Of a stretch of DNA of 64,000 nt, positions 56,258 through 64,000 are shown piece by piece. Origin of the DNA: Stenotrophomonas sp. MYb238 (GTDB taxonomy: Bacteria > Pseudomonadota > Gammaproteobacteria > Xanthomonadales > Xanthomonadaceae). The stretch covers positions 23,847 through 87,846 of the forward strand of contig NZ_WIDL01000018.1 of the NCBI RefSeq assembly GCF_009496535.1. The letters run 5' to 3'. A program made the position numbers and the translations under genes. Each line of letters opens with the position of its first letter. The first letter of the stretch is position 1. Under the pieces are notes generated by a model, which made no database searches, was not told the DNA's origin, and saw only the letters and a list, made by a program, of their open reading frames with translations.

Positions 56258-57970
56258 ATGCACCAGATCGAGCAACGCCTGCAGCAGCGCTATCCCGATT
56301 GGTTCCACGGCCCGCGCGGCCACCTGGCGCGGCCGCTGCTGCGCCAGGTGGGGCGCTGGTCGCGGCTGGACCGGGTGCAGGAGTTCCTGCGCGACAACGG
56401 CGACCGCCATGGCTTCGCCTTCGTCGCCGCGGCGCTGGACTTCCTGGGCAGCCGCTACGAGGTGGAGGCCGCCGCGCTGGCGCGGATCCCCGCCAGCGGG
56501 CGCCTGCTGGTCGTCGCCAACCATCCCTCCGGCGCGCTCGACGCGCTGGCGCTGCTGGATGCGGTGGGCCAGGTGCGGCGCGACGTGCGCATCGTCGCCA
56601 ACGACCTGCTGGCCGGCCTGGAACCGCTGCGCGGGCTGCTGCTGCCGGTGCGCATCCTCGGCGGCCGCGCGCAGCGCGCCAGCCTGCAGGCGGTGGAGCA
56701 GGCGCTGGCGGCCGAACAGTGCGTGATCGTGTTCCCGGCCGGCGAGGTCTCGCGGCTGTCGCTGCGCGGCATCCGCGACGGCCGCTGGAACCGCGGCTTC
56801 GTCCGCTTCGCCAACGCCACCCAGGCGCCGGTATTGCCGGTGCGGGTGCAGGCGCGCAACTCGGCGCTGTTCTACGGCGCCTCGACCCTGTTCAAGCCGG
56901 CCGGCACCGCCCTGCTGGCGCGCGAGATGTTCGCCCGCCGCGGTCGGCCGTTGCGGCTGCAGGTGGGGCAGGCGATGCGGCTGGATCCGGAGCTGGATCC
57001 GGCGCTGCAGCTGGAAGCGGTGCGCCGCGCGCTGTATGCGCTGGGTCGCCAGGCCGCGCAGGCAGACGCGGCCAGCGACGGGCCGGAACCGCTGGCCGCG
57101 CCGGTCGCGGTGGAGCAGGTGGCGGCGGAGATCGAGGCCGCCGAACTGCTGGGCCAGACCGGCGACGGCAAGCAGATCCGGCTGGTGCGCTGCGCCGCCG
57201 GCTCGCCGCTGCTGCTGGAACTGGGGCGGCTGCGCGAGCTGACCTTCCGCCGGGTCGGCGAGGGCACCGGGCGCAGCCGCGACCTGGACGATTTCGACCC
57301 GCTGTACCAGCACATCGTGGTCTGGGATGCGGCCGCGCAGCGCATCGCCGGCGCCTACCGCATCATGCGCGGCGCCCAGGCGCTGGCGCGCAGCGGGCTG
57401 GCCGGGCTCTACACCGCCGCGCTGTTCCGCTACTCGGACGACGCCATCGCCCGCATCGCCGAGGGCATGGAGCTGGGCCGCAGCTTCGTCGTGCCCGACT
57501 ACTGGGGCAGCCGCAGCCTGGACTACCTGTGGCAGGGCATCGGCGCCTACCTGCGCTGCCAGCCGGGCATCCGCTACCTGTTCGGCGCGGTGTCGATCAG
57601 CGCGGCGCTGCCACGCGAGGCGCGCGAACAGCTGGTCGCGTACTACCAGCGCTACTACGGCGGCGGCCACGGCCTGGCCGAATCGAACCGGCCGTTCCAG
57701 TATTTCGCCGCGCCGCCGTGCTTCGGCGAGCTGGACGCCGAGGCCGCGTTCGAGGTGCTCAAGGCCAACCTGGCCACGTCGGGCACCAGCGTGCCGACGC
57801 TCTACCGCCAGTACACCGACCTGTGCGAACCGGGCGGCGCGCGCTTCCTGGCGTTCGGCGTGGACCCGGATTTCAGCGATTCCATCGACGGGCTGATCGA
57901 AGTGGACCTGCAGGCGGTCCGGCCGAAGAAGCGCAAGCGCTACCTGCGCGACGCCGGAGCGGTGGCATGA
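56258..57970 (+). CDS. Two-domain acyltransferase: PlsC/OlsA-like domain fused to OlsB-like N-acyltransferase (OlsF type)
   Basis: A 570-residue fusion. Residues ~1-265 are a lysophospholipid-acyltransferase-like domain with the active-site block Asn88-His-Pro-Ser-Gly-Ala-Leu-Asp95 and Phe159-Pro-Ala-Gly-Glu163. Residues ~300-570 resemble the GNAT-type N-acyl transferases of ornithine lipid synthesis: RLRELTFRRVGEG, DDFDPLYQHIVVWD, ELGRSFVVPDYWG and RYLFGAVSIS. In OlsF proteins the two domains together make ornithine-type aminolipids. That role here is inferred. It overlaps the next gene (ATGA). Confidence 0.85.
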   Translation: MHQIEQRLQQRYPDWFHGPRGHLARPLLRQVGRWSRLDRVQEFLRDNGDRHGFAFVAAALDFLGSRYEVEAAALARIPASGRLLVVANHPSGALDALALLDAVGQVRRDVRIVANDLLAGLEPLRGLLLPVRILGGRAQRASLQAVEQALAAEQCVIVFPAGEVSRLSLRGIRDGRWNRGFVRFANATQAPVLPVRVQARNSALFYGASTLFKPAGTALLAREMFARRGRPLRLQVGQAMRLDPELDPALQLEAVRRALYALGRQAAQADAASDGPEPLAAPVAVEQVAAEIEAAELLGQTGDGKQIRLVRCAAGSPLLLELGRLRELTFRRVGEGTGRSRDLDDFDPLYQHIVVWDAAAQRIAGAYRIMRGAQALARSGLAGLYTAALFRYSDDAIARIAEGMELGRSFVVPDYWGSRSLDYLWQGIGAYLRCQPGIRYLFGAVSISAALPREAREQLVAYYQRYYGGGHGLAESNRPFQYFAAPPCFGELDAEAAFEVLKANLATSGTSVPTLYRQYTDLCEPGGARFLAFGVDPDFSDSIDGLIEVDLQAVRPKKRKRYLRDAGAVA

Positions 57971-58770
57971 GCGCGCCGACGCCGCTGCTGCCGCACCGGC
58001 GCGCGGTGTTCATCTCCGATACGCACCTGGGCGCGCGCCACTGCCATGCCGCCGAGCTGGCGCGTTTCCTGTCGCTGCTGCGCTGCGAGCGGCTCTATCT
58101 GGTTGGCGACATCGTCGACCTGTGGTGGCTGACGCAGCGGCGCGCCAGCTGGACGGCGGCGCACAACGAGGTGATCGAGGCGCTGCACGCGCTGCGCCGC
58201 GCCGGCACCGAGATCATCTACATCCCCGGCAACCACGACGCGCCGCTGCGCCGCACCTGCGGGCTGATGCTGCCGGCCATGCAGGTGCGCCGCCGCGCCA
58301 TCCATGTCACCGCCGATGGCCGCCGCCTGCTGGTGGTGCATGGCGACGACTACGACGGCGCCACCCATTTCGGTGGGTTGCAGGAACGCTTCGGCGACTG
58401 GCTGTACTACCGCATCCTCACCGGCAACCGCCTGCTCAATGCGCTGCGGCGCCGGTTCGGCCTGCGCTACTGGTCGCTGGCCGAATTCCTCAAGCGGCGC
58501 AGCGCGGCGGCCGAGCGCTACATCGAACGTTTCGTGCAGGCCGGGCTGGACGACGTGCGCCGCCGCGGCCTGGACGGCATCGTCTGCGGCCACATCCACC
58601 GCGCCGCGCTGGTCGAGCGCGACGGGCTGGTATACGCCAACGACGGCGACTGGGTCGAAAGCCTCACCGCGCTGGCCGAGGACCCCGACGGCAGCCTGCG
58701 CCTGCTCGACCATGCCGGCCGCAGCCTGGCGTGGCTGCCGCCGCGCTCCCCGCTGGCGCGGGCGGCCTGA
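57967..58770 (+). CDS. Metallophosphoesterase, UDP-2,3-diacylglucosamine diphosphatase-like (LpxH2 type)
   Basis: A 267-residue calcineurin-like phosphoesterase with all metal ligands visible: Asp18-Thr-His20, Asp48 in GDIVDLWW, Asn89-His-Asp in GNHD, HGDDYD, and GHIHRA. The closest named family is UDP-2,3-diacylglucosamine hydrolase, but the true LpxH may be elsewhere. Coupling to the OlsF-like acyltransferase suggests a phospholipid or aminolipid task. Confidence 0.85.
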   Translation: MSAPTPLLPHRRAVFISDTHLGARHCHAAELARFLSLLRCERLYLVGDIVDLWWLTQRRASWTAAHNEVIEALHALRRAGTEIIYIPGNHDAPLRRTCGLMLPAMQVRRRAIHVTADGRRLLVVHGDDYDGATHFGGLQERFGDWLYYRILTGNRLLNALRRRFGLRYWSLAEFLKRRSAAAERYIERFVQAGLDDVRRRGLDGIVCGHIHRAALVERDGLVYANDGDWVESLTALAEDPDGSLRLLDHAGRSLAWLPPRSPLARAA

Positions 58771-58841
58771 AACGCGTGCATGCTTCTTCCTCACGATGCG
58801 GGCGCTATGCTGGCGCGGGCGTGGGGAAAGGAGCATCCGGG

Positions 58842-60221
58842 GTGGCAGGCAAGCAGCCGACAACGAGGGGGCGGGCAGGGCTGTTGGCGGCCTGCCTTTT
58901 CCTGGCGGGGAACGCCGCCGCCGACGATGCGCCGGTACTGAGCTTCGAGCAGGCGCGCGAACGGCTGGAACAGGTGTCCGACGCGCTCGCCGCGGCGCAG
59001 GCCGGGGTGCGCAACAAGCAGGACTTGCAGGACGCCACCCGCTACCTGCGGCTGCCGGAAATCACCGCCGACGTGCGCCGCATGCAGTTCCAGAAGACCC
59101 TGACCCTGCCGCTGGGCTCGCTGGCGCCGGTGGCCGAGGCGTTCGGCATCGAATCGCCGCTGGAATTCGCCGAGCGCGACTGGCGCACCCGCCCGATCGT
59201 CACCGCCAGCGTGCCGCTGTACAGCGGCGGACTGATCCCGGCCGCGCAGCAGGCGGCGCAGGCGGCCACCGCGCAGGCGCAGGCCGAGCGCGAGGCGCAG
59301 CGGCAGTCGCTGGCGCTGCAGCTGGTGCAGGCCTACTTCGGCCAGCAGCTGGCCGGGCAGGCGGTGCAGGTGCGGCGCGAGGTGCGCGATGGCCTGCAAC
59401 GGCACCTGGACGACGCGCTCAAGCTCGAACGCGAAGGTTTCGCCAGCCGCGCCCAGCGCCTGCAGGCCAACGTCGTCCGCGACAAGGCCGAGCGCGACTA
59501 CCAGAAGGCGGTCAACGACCTGGCCACCCTGCAGCAGGCGCTGGCCACGCTGCTGCGCAGCGGCGGTGCGGTCGGCACCGCCTCGCCGCTGTTCGTGATC
59601 GACGCGCCGCTGGGCGCGCGCGCCGACTTCGAGCGCAGCGCGCTGCAGCGCCACCCGCAGATCGAACGCCTGCGCGCGCTCGCCGCGCAGGCCGAACAGG
59701 GCGTGCGCGTGCAGCAGGCCAAGCTCAAGCCGCAGGTCTACCTGTTCGGGCAGTACGACCTTCACCGCCGCGACGCGCTGCTGACCGACGCCGACTGGGC
59801 GTTCGGCATCGGCCTGCGCTACACCTTCCTGTCGCCGACCGCGCGGCCGCTGCAGGTCAGCGCCGCGCGCGCGCAGCTGGAACAGGCGCAGTCGGGCCTG
59901 GGCGAGGCGGAGAACCAGCTGCGGCTGGGCGTGGGCAAGGCCTGGAACGAACTGGACACCGCGCGCACCCAGTTCCGCTTGCTGGACAGCAGCATCGCCC
60001 AGGCCGAGGAAAACCTGCGCCTGCAGGAGTTGTCCTTCCGCGAAGGCCAGGCGACCTCGCTGGACGTGATCGACGCGCGGCTGGCGCTGGGCGGGGCGCG
60101 GGTGGAACGGGCGCAGGCCGCTTACCAGTTCGACGTGGCATTGGCGCAGTTGCTGGAAGTGAGCGGGCAGATGGAACGGTTCGACGACTACCGCCGGCGT
60201 GCGGACAAGGTGCTGGAATGA
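58842..60221 (+). CDS. TolC family outer-membrane efflux protein
   Basis: A 459-residue protein starting at GTG with a signal peptide (RAGLLAACLFLAGNAAADD). It shows the TolC pattern of long heptad-rich helices: LVQAYFGQQLAGQAVQVRREV, then a repeat half with KPQVYLFGQYDL and LRLGVGKAWNELDTARTQFRLLD. GGAG eight bases before the GTG at 58842 supports this start; an in-frame GTG at 58821 is possible. It is first of a four-gene exporter operon with four-base and longer overlaps. Confidence 0.9.
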   Translation: MAGKQPTTRGRAGLLAACLFLAGNAAADDAPVLSFEQARERLEQVSDALAAAQAGVRNKQDLQDATRYLRLPEITADVRRMQFQKTLTLPLGSLAPVAEAFGIESPLEFAERDWRTRPIVTASVPLYSGGLIPAAQQAAQAATAQAQAEREAQRQSLALQLVQAYFGQQLAGQAVQVRREVRDGLQRHLDDALKLEREGFASRAQRLQANVVRDKAERDYQKAVNDLATLQQALATLLRSGGAVGTASPLFVIDAPLGARADFERSALQRHPQIERLRALAAQAEQGVRVQQAKLKPQVYLFGQYDLHRRDALLTDADWAFGIGLRYTFLSPTARPLQVSAARAQLEQAQSGLGEAENQLRLGVGKAWNELDTARTQFRLLDSSIAQAEENLRLQELSFREGQATSLDVIDARLALGGARVERAQAAYQFDVALAQLLEVSGQMERFDDYRRRADKVLE

Positions 60222-61228
60222 GCGATTCTCTGGGACAGGGCGCGGGCCCGCGGCATCGCCGCGTCTTCGCCATCGGGGGCGGCCTGCTGCTGGCGCTGGT
60301 CGCGATCGGCTTGTGGCTGGGCCTGCGCACGCCGGCCGACCAGGTGCAGGGCATGGCCGACGCCGACAACGTCAACGTCGCCGCCAAGGTCACCGCGCGG
60401 CTGCAGACGCTGCACGTGCGCGAGGGCGACAGGGTCGCGGCCGGGCAGGTGCTGTTCGAGCTGGACAGCCCGGAAGTCGCCGCCAAGGAGCGCCAGGCCG
60501 ATGCCGTGGTGGCCGCCGCGCAGGCGGTGGCGGAGAAGGCCGAGGAAGGCGCGCGCAACGAGGACATCCGCGCGGCCGAGGCCAACTGGAAGCGCGCCGT
60601 GGCAGGCGCCGACCTGGCGACCGCCACCTTCCGCCGCGTGGACAACCTGTTCCGCGAGGGCGTGGTGACACGGCAGAAGCGCGACGAGGCGCAGGCGCAG
60701 GCGCGCAGCTCGGAGGAACTGGCGCGTGCGGCGCGCGCGCAGTACGACCAGGCGCTGGCCGGCGCGCGGCAGCAGGACAAGGCCGCCGCGCTGGCGCAGG
60801 TGCGGCAGGCCGAAGGCGCCAAGGCCGAGGTCGATGCCGCGCGGCAGGAGACGGTGGGCCGCGCGCCGCTGGCCGGCGAAGTGGGCAAGCGCCTGTCCGA
60901 CATCGGCGAACTGGTGCCGGCCGGCTACCCGGTGTTCACCCTGGTCGACATCGACCACATGTGGGTGGCGCTGACCCTGCGCGAGGACCAGCTGCACGGG
61001 CTCAAGCCCGGCGCCACGCTGCAGGGCACGATTCCCGCGCTGGGCGGGCGCAGCGCCGGCTTCGAGGTCTATTTCATCAATCCGGCCGGCGACTACGCCA
61101 CCTGGCGCAGCACCCGCCAGTCGTCCGGCTACGACGTGCGCAGCTTCGAGGTGCGGGCGCGGCCGCGGCAGCCCATCGACGGTTTCCGCCCGGGCATGAG
61201 CGTGCTGTTCGCATGGCCGCAGGGCTGA
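60218..61228 (+). CDS. HlyD/EmrA-like periplasmic adaptor
   Basis: A 336-residue membrane fusion protein: one N-terminal membrane helix (residues ~15-35), a first lipoyl half VNVAAKVTARLQTLHVREGDRVAAGQVLFELD, a coiled-coil hairpin (~75-215), the second half RAPLAGEVGKRLSDIGELV, and a beta-barrel VALTLREDQLHGLKPG. It should bridge the inner-membrane permeases and the TolC protein. It overlaps tolC by four bases. Confidence 0.92.
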   Translation: MSDSLGQGAGPRHRRVFAIGGGLLLALVAIGLWLGLRTPADQVQGMADADNVNVAAKVTARLQTLHVREGDRVAAGQVLFELDSPEVAAKERQADAVVAAAQAVAEKAEEGARNEDIRAAEANWKRAVAGADLATATFRRVDNLFREGVVTRQKRDEAQAQARSSEELARAARAQYDQALAGARQQDKAAALAQVRQAEGAKAEVDAARQETVGRAPLAGEVGKRLSDIGELVPAGYPVFTLVDIDHMWVALTLREDQLHGLKPGATLQGTIPALGGRSAGFEVYFINPAGDYATWRSTRQSSGYDVRSFEVRARPRQPIDGFRPGMSVLFAWPQG

Positions 61229-62397
61229 CGCCGGGCACGGGCGCGGCCTTCGCCGCTTCGCTGCGGCGCGAACTGCGCCATTGGCGCGACGACCGCTGGG
61301 AACTGGCGCTGGTCACGCTGATGCCGCTGCTGCTGATGGCGGCGATGATGTGGCTGTTCTCGGCCTCGGTGCTGCGGCAGGTGCCGGTGGCGCTGGTGGA
61401 CCTGGACGGCAGCCCGGACAGCCGCGCGCTGGCGCGTGCCATCGACGCCAGCCCGGGCGTGGCGATCGCCCGCCAGCCGGTATCGCTGCAGCAGGCTCAG
61501 GCGCAGCTGCGCGCGCTGGAGGTGTTCGCCATCGTGCTGGTGCCGCGCGACATGAGCCGCCGCGCGCTGCGCGGCGAGGCCGCGCCGGTCTACGCGTTCT
61601 ACAACGCCACCTACATGGCCACCGGGCAGTCGGCGGCGCGCGACATCGCCGACGCGGTGGGCGCGTTCAACGCGCGCATGCTGAAGGAACGGATCGGCCG
61701 GCAGACGGGGCCGGCGCGGCTGCGCGCGGCGCCGGTGACGGTGCAGGCCACGGTGCTGCACAACCCGGCGCGCAGCTACGAGCTGTTCCTGCTGCCGCTG
61801 GTCTTCCCGGCGGTGCTGTCGCTGCTGGCAGCGCTGGCCGCCGGCGGCGCCTTCGGCCGCGAGCGCCGCGACGGCCTGCTGCCGGCATGGCTGGGCGAGC
61901 GGCCGTGGGCGGCCATCGCCGGCAAGCTGGCGCCGTACGTGGCGCTGTTCTCGCTGTACGGCACGCTGGGCGTGCTGTACGTGGCGTACGTGCGCGGCGA
62001 CGGCGTGGCCGGCAGCCTGTGGCTGCTGGTGCTGGCGCAGCCGCTGTTCTACCTGGCCTGCTGCTGCTTCGCGCTGCTGTTCATCGCCATCACCCGCGAC
62101 ATGGGCACCGGCCTGTCGCTGGTGGGGCTGAGCATCGGCACCGCGCTGGCGTTTTCCGGCGCCACCTTCCCGGTGGTCGAGGCGCCGCTGTTCACCCGCC
62201 TCTGGAACGCGCTGCTGCCGCTCACCGCCTATGTGCAGGTGCAGATGCAGCAGTTGTTCATGGGCGCGCCGTGGACGCTGTCGCTGCGGCCGCTGGGCGT
62301 GCTGCTGCTGATGGCGGCGGTGGCCGGCGGCCTCGGCGCGCTGCTGCTGGTGCGGGTCGCGCGCCGGCCGGCCGGTGCGGACCCGGTACCGGCATGA
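61213..62397 (+). CDS. ABC-2 type transporter permease (first of two)
   Basis: A 394-residue inner-membrane protein of the YhhJ/YbhR type. One membrane segment near residues 34-55 is followed by a periplasmic domain (PVALVDLDGSPDSRALARAI), then five membrane segments from residue ~185 (LFLLPLVFPAVLSLLAALA). It overlaps the hlyD-like gene by 16 bases. No ATP-binding motif is present in this or the neighbouring genes. Confidence 0.88.
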   Translation: MAAGLTPGTGAAFAASLRRELRHWRDDRWELALVTLMPLLLMAAMMWLFSASVLRQVPVALVDLDGSPDSRALARAIDASPGVAIARQPVSLQQAQAQLRALEVFAIVLVPRDMSRRALRGEAAPVYAFYNATYMATGQSAARDIADAVGAFNARMLKERIGRQTGPARLRAAPVTVQATVLHNPARSYELFLLPLVFPAVLSLLAALAAGGAFGRERRDGLLPAWLGERPWAAIAGKLAPYVALFSLYGTLGVLYVAYVRGDGVAGSLWLLVLAQPLFYLACCCFALLFIAITRDMGTGLSLVGLSIGTALAFSGATFPVVEAPLFTRLWNALLPLTAYVQVQMQQLFMGAPWTLSLRPLGVLLLMAAVAGGLGALLLVRVARRPAGADPVPA

Positions 62398-63503
62398 GGC
62401 GGGTTGCCGCCACTTTCCGCGCGACCCTGCAGGCGGTGTTCGCCGATTCCTCGGCGCGCGCGGTGATGATCGGTGCGGTCCTGCTGTACTCGTTCTTCTA
62501 TCCGGCTGCCTACCGCCACCAGGTGGCCAGCGACCTGCCCATCGCCGTGGTCGACGCCGACCGCAGCGCCACCAGCCGCGAACTGGTCCGGCATATCGAC
62601 GCGCTGCGCGCGGTGCGGGTGGTCGCGCAGCCGACCGACCTGGCGCAGGCGCGCGCGCAGCTGGAAGCCGGGCAGGTCGACGGCATCGTGCTGGTCCCGG
62701 CGCGGCTGGAGCGCGACATCCTGCGCGGCGGCAGCGGCCAGCTGGTGCTGCTGGGCAATGGCGCCTACCTGAGCCGCGCCAGCGCCATCCTCAACGGGCT
62801 GGCCGAAGGCATCACCGCTTTCGCGCGCGGGCAGGCGGTGCGCCAGGCCGCCTTCATGGGAGCGCCGCAGGCCGCGCCGCTCGAACTGGTGCAGCGGCCG
62901 CTGTACAACACCCGCGAGGGCTACGGCAGCAGCGTGGTGCCGGGCGTGGCCGAACTGATCGTGCACCAGACCCTGCTGCTGGGCATCGGCGTGCTGCTGG
63001 GCAGCCGCCGCGCGCAGCTGGGCCGGCGCCTGCATTTCGCCCCGCCGGTGCTGCTGGGCATGGCGGCGGCGTTCGTGCTGGTGGCGGTATGCGGGTTGCT
63101 CTACTACGCCGGATTCACCGCCTGGGCGCAGGACTACCCGCGTGGCGGCAACGTGTCGGGCCTGCTGCTGGCGGTGCTGCTGTTCGCGCTGGCGACGGTG
63201 CCGTTCGGGCTGTTCGTCGGCAGCTTCTTCACCACCCGCGAGCGCGCGTTCCAGTACGTCACCGCGGTGTCGATCCCGCTGTTCTTCCTGTCCAACCTGT
63301 CGTGGCCGGCGCTGGCCTCGCCGCCGGCGCTGGTGGCGCTGGCCAAGCTGCTGCCGACCACGGCCGGCATCAACGCCATCGTGCGCACCCAGCAGATGGG
63401 CGCGCGGCTGCCGGAAGTAGGCGGCGACCTGCTCAACCTGCTGTTGCTGGCGCTGCTGTACGCCACGCTGGCGCTGTGGCGGTTCCGCCCGCAGCAACCG
63501 TAG
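62394..63503 (+). CDS. ABC-2 type transporter permease (second of two)
   Basis: A 369-residue paralogue of the preceding permease with the same layout: membrane segment near residues 20-35, periplasmic domain opening with PIAVVDADRSATSRELVRHI, and about five membrane segments near the end. The two probably form a heterodimer. The TAG stop is part of the GTAG at the foot of a REP element. No ATPase gene follows within the window. Confidence 0.88.
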   Translation: MRRVAATFRATLQAVFADSSARAVMIGAVLLYSFFYPAAYRHQVASDLPIAVVDADRSATSRELVRHIDALRAVRVVAQPTDLAQARAQLEAGQVDGIVLVPARLERDILRGGSGQLVLLGNGAYLSRASAILNGLAEGITAFARGQAVRQAAFMGAPQAAPLELVQRPLYNTREGYGSSVVPGVAELIVHQTLLLGIGVLLGSRRAQLGRRLHFAPPVLLGMAAAFVLVAVCGLLYYAGFTAWAQDYPRGGNVSGLLLAVLLFALATVPFGLFVGSFFTTRERAFQYVTAVSIPLFFLSNLSWPALASPPALVALAKLLPTTAGINAIVRTQQMGARLPEVGGDLLNLLLLALLYATLALWRFRPQQP

Positions 63504-64000
63504 GAGCGGCTTCAGCCGCGAAGGGGCTTGCCTGGGGTGTTTCTGCGCGCCGGGGCCGGTGTGATCTGCTGGCAAGCCCCATCGCGGCTGAAGCCGCTCC
63601 TACGTTGAAGGCTCGGCGGGCGGTGCGGGGGCCTGCATGTCCGCGTGCAGCGGGCGCCTGGGATTTGCTGGGAAGGCCCTTCGCGGCTGAAGTCGCTCCT
63701 ACGTTGGAGGCTTGGCGTGCGGTGCGGGGCCTGCATGTCCGCGTGCAGCGGGTGCCTGGGATTTGCCGGGAAGGCCCTTCGCGGCTGAAGCCGCTCCTAC
63801 GTTGGAGATTCGGCGGGCGTGCGGGGGCCTGCATGTCCGCGTGCGGCGGGCGCCTGGGATTTGCTGGGAAGGCTCTTCGCGGCTGAAGCCGCTCCTACGT
63901 TGGAGGCTTGGCGTGCGGTGCGGGGCCTGCATGTCCGCGTGCAGCGGGCGTCTGGGATTTGCTGGGAAGGCCTCTTCGCGGCTGAAGCCGCTCCTACGGG
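63500..64000. repeat. REP array with ~98-bp tandem units
   Basis: A forward REP at 63500 faces an inverted one ending at 63603, as in a normal pair. The inverted unit (CGCGGCTGAAGCCGCTCCTAC) then repeats four more times, ending near 63702, 63800, 63898 and 63997, a period of 98-99 bp. Each unit carries the same ~75-base spacer (GCCTGCATGTCCGCGTGCAG, GCCTGGGATTTGCTGGGAAG) with small differences. The array runs past the window end. There is no gene in it. Confidence 0.92.

Noticed and set aside
63500-64000. CRISPR array
   Set aside because: The regular 98-bp period comes from palindromic REP units with near-identical spacers; true CRISPR spacers would be unique and ~30-40 bp, and no cas gene is present.

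Overview
The window is high-GC DNA from a member of the Xanthomonadaceae (Lysobacter / Luteimonas / Pseudoxanthomonas / Stenotrophomonas group). The evidence is the gene order glyA-nrdR-ribD-ribE-ribB-ribH-nusB-thiL, an intact mraZ-to-lpxC division/cell-wall cluster followed by dciA, an M23 peptidase and secA, many ATGA/GTGA start-stop overlaps, GTAG-type REP palindromes and dispersed GGGAACGGGGAA-type repeats. No phage, insertion sequence, CRISPR array, tRNA or rRNA was seen. Most of the window is conserved chromosomal core; the unusual material lies in leaders, repeats, small ORFs and a few broken or rearranged genes. The genus is inference from gene order and protein character, not from a database search.

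Layout. 1-7.2 kb: end of glyA, a four-helix-bundle protein, nrdR, a GNAT enzyme, then riboflavin synthesis (ribD, an FMN riboswitch, a 20-codon leader ORF, ribE, ribB, ribH), nusB and thiL. 7.2-11.8 kb (minus): an NTF2-like protein, then an overlapping set lpoA-yraN-DUF457-FAD oxidase. 11.9-13.5 kb: rsmI and the RNase P RNA gene, the latter flanked by inverted copies of a dispersed repeat. 13.6-15.7 kb (minus): a Tet-like MFS exporter and an NRDE protein. 15.8-32.5 kb: a DnaA box and MraZ-type operator array, then mraZ-rsmH-ftsL-ftsI-murE-murF-mraY-ftsW-murG-murC-ftsQ-ftsA-ftsZ-lpxC. The ddl gene usually found between murC and ftsQ is replaced by a 35-codon ORF. 32.6-37.4 kb: dciA, divergent M23 peptidase, secA and a repeat-rich intergenic region.

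37.5-45.6 kb: a Nudix-TenI fusion, a small exported protein, metF with an operator-like palindrome in its promoter, a frameshifted APC permease, DUF3228, GNAT, an exported esterase, and ahcY behind an SAH riboswitch. 45.7-54.6 kb: an exported S9 peptidase, ppc, a membrane Ser/Thr kinase with a long repeat domain, and an acyl-CoA thioesterase. 54.7-64 kb: metK, an OlsF-like double acyltransferase coupled to an LpxH-like phosphoesterase, and a TolC-HlyD-permease-permease exporter with no ATPase gene, ending in a tandem REP array that leaves the window.

How the genes fit together: the dcw cluster makes lipid II and the FtsZ ring, and LpxC, LpoA, the M23 enzyme and the phosphoesterase add envelope functions. 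MetF, AhcY and MetK are three separately regulated steps of the methionine/SAM cycle. The riboflavin genes are probably controlled by the FMN riboswitch, and NrdR is the likely repressor of ribonucleotide reductase genes elsewhere.
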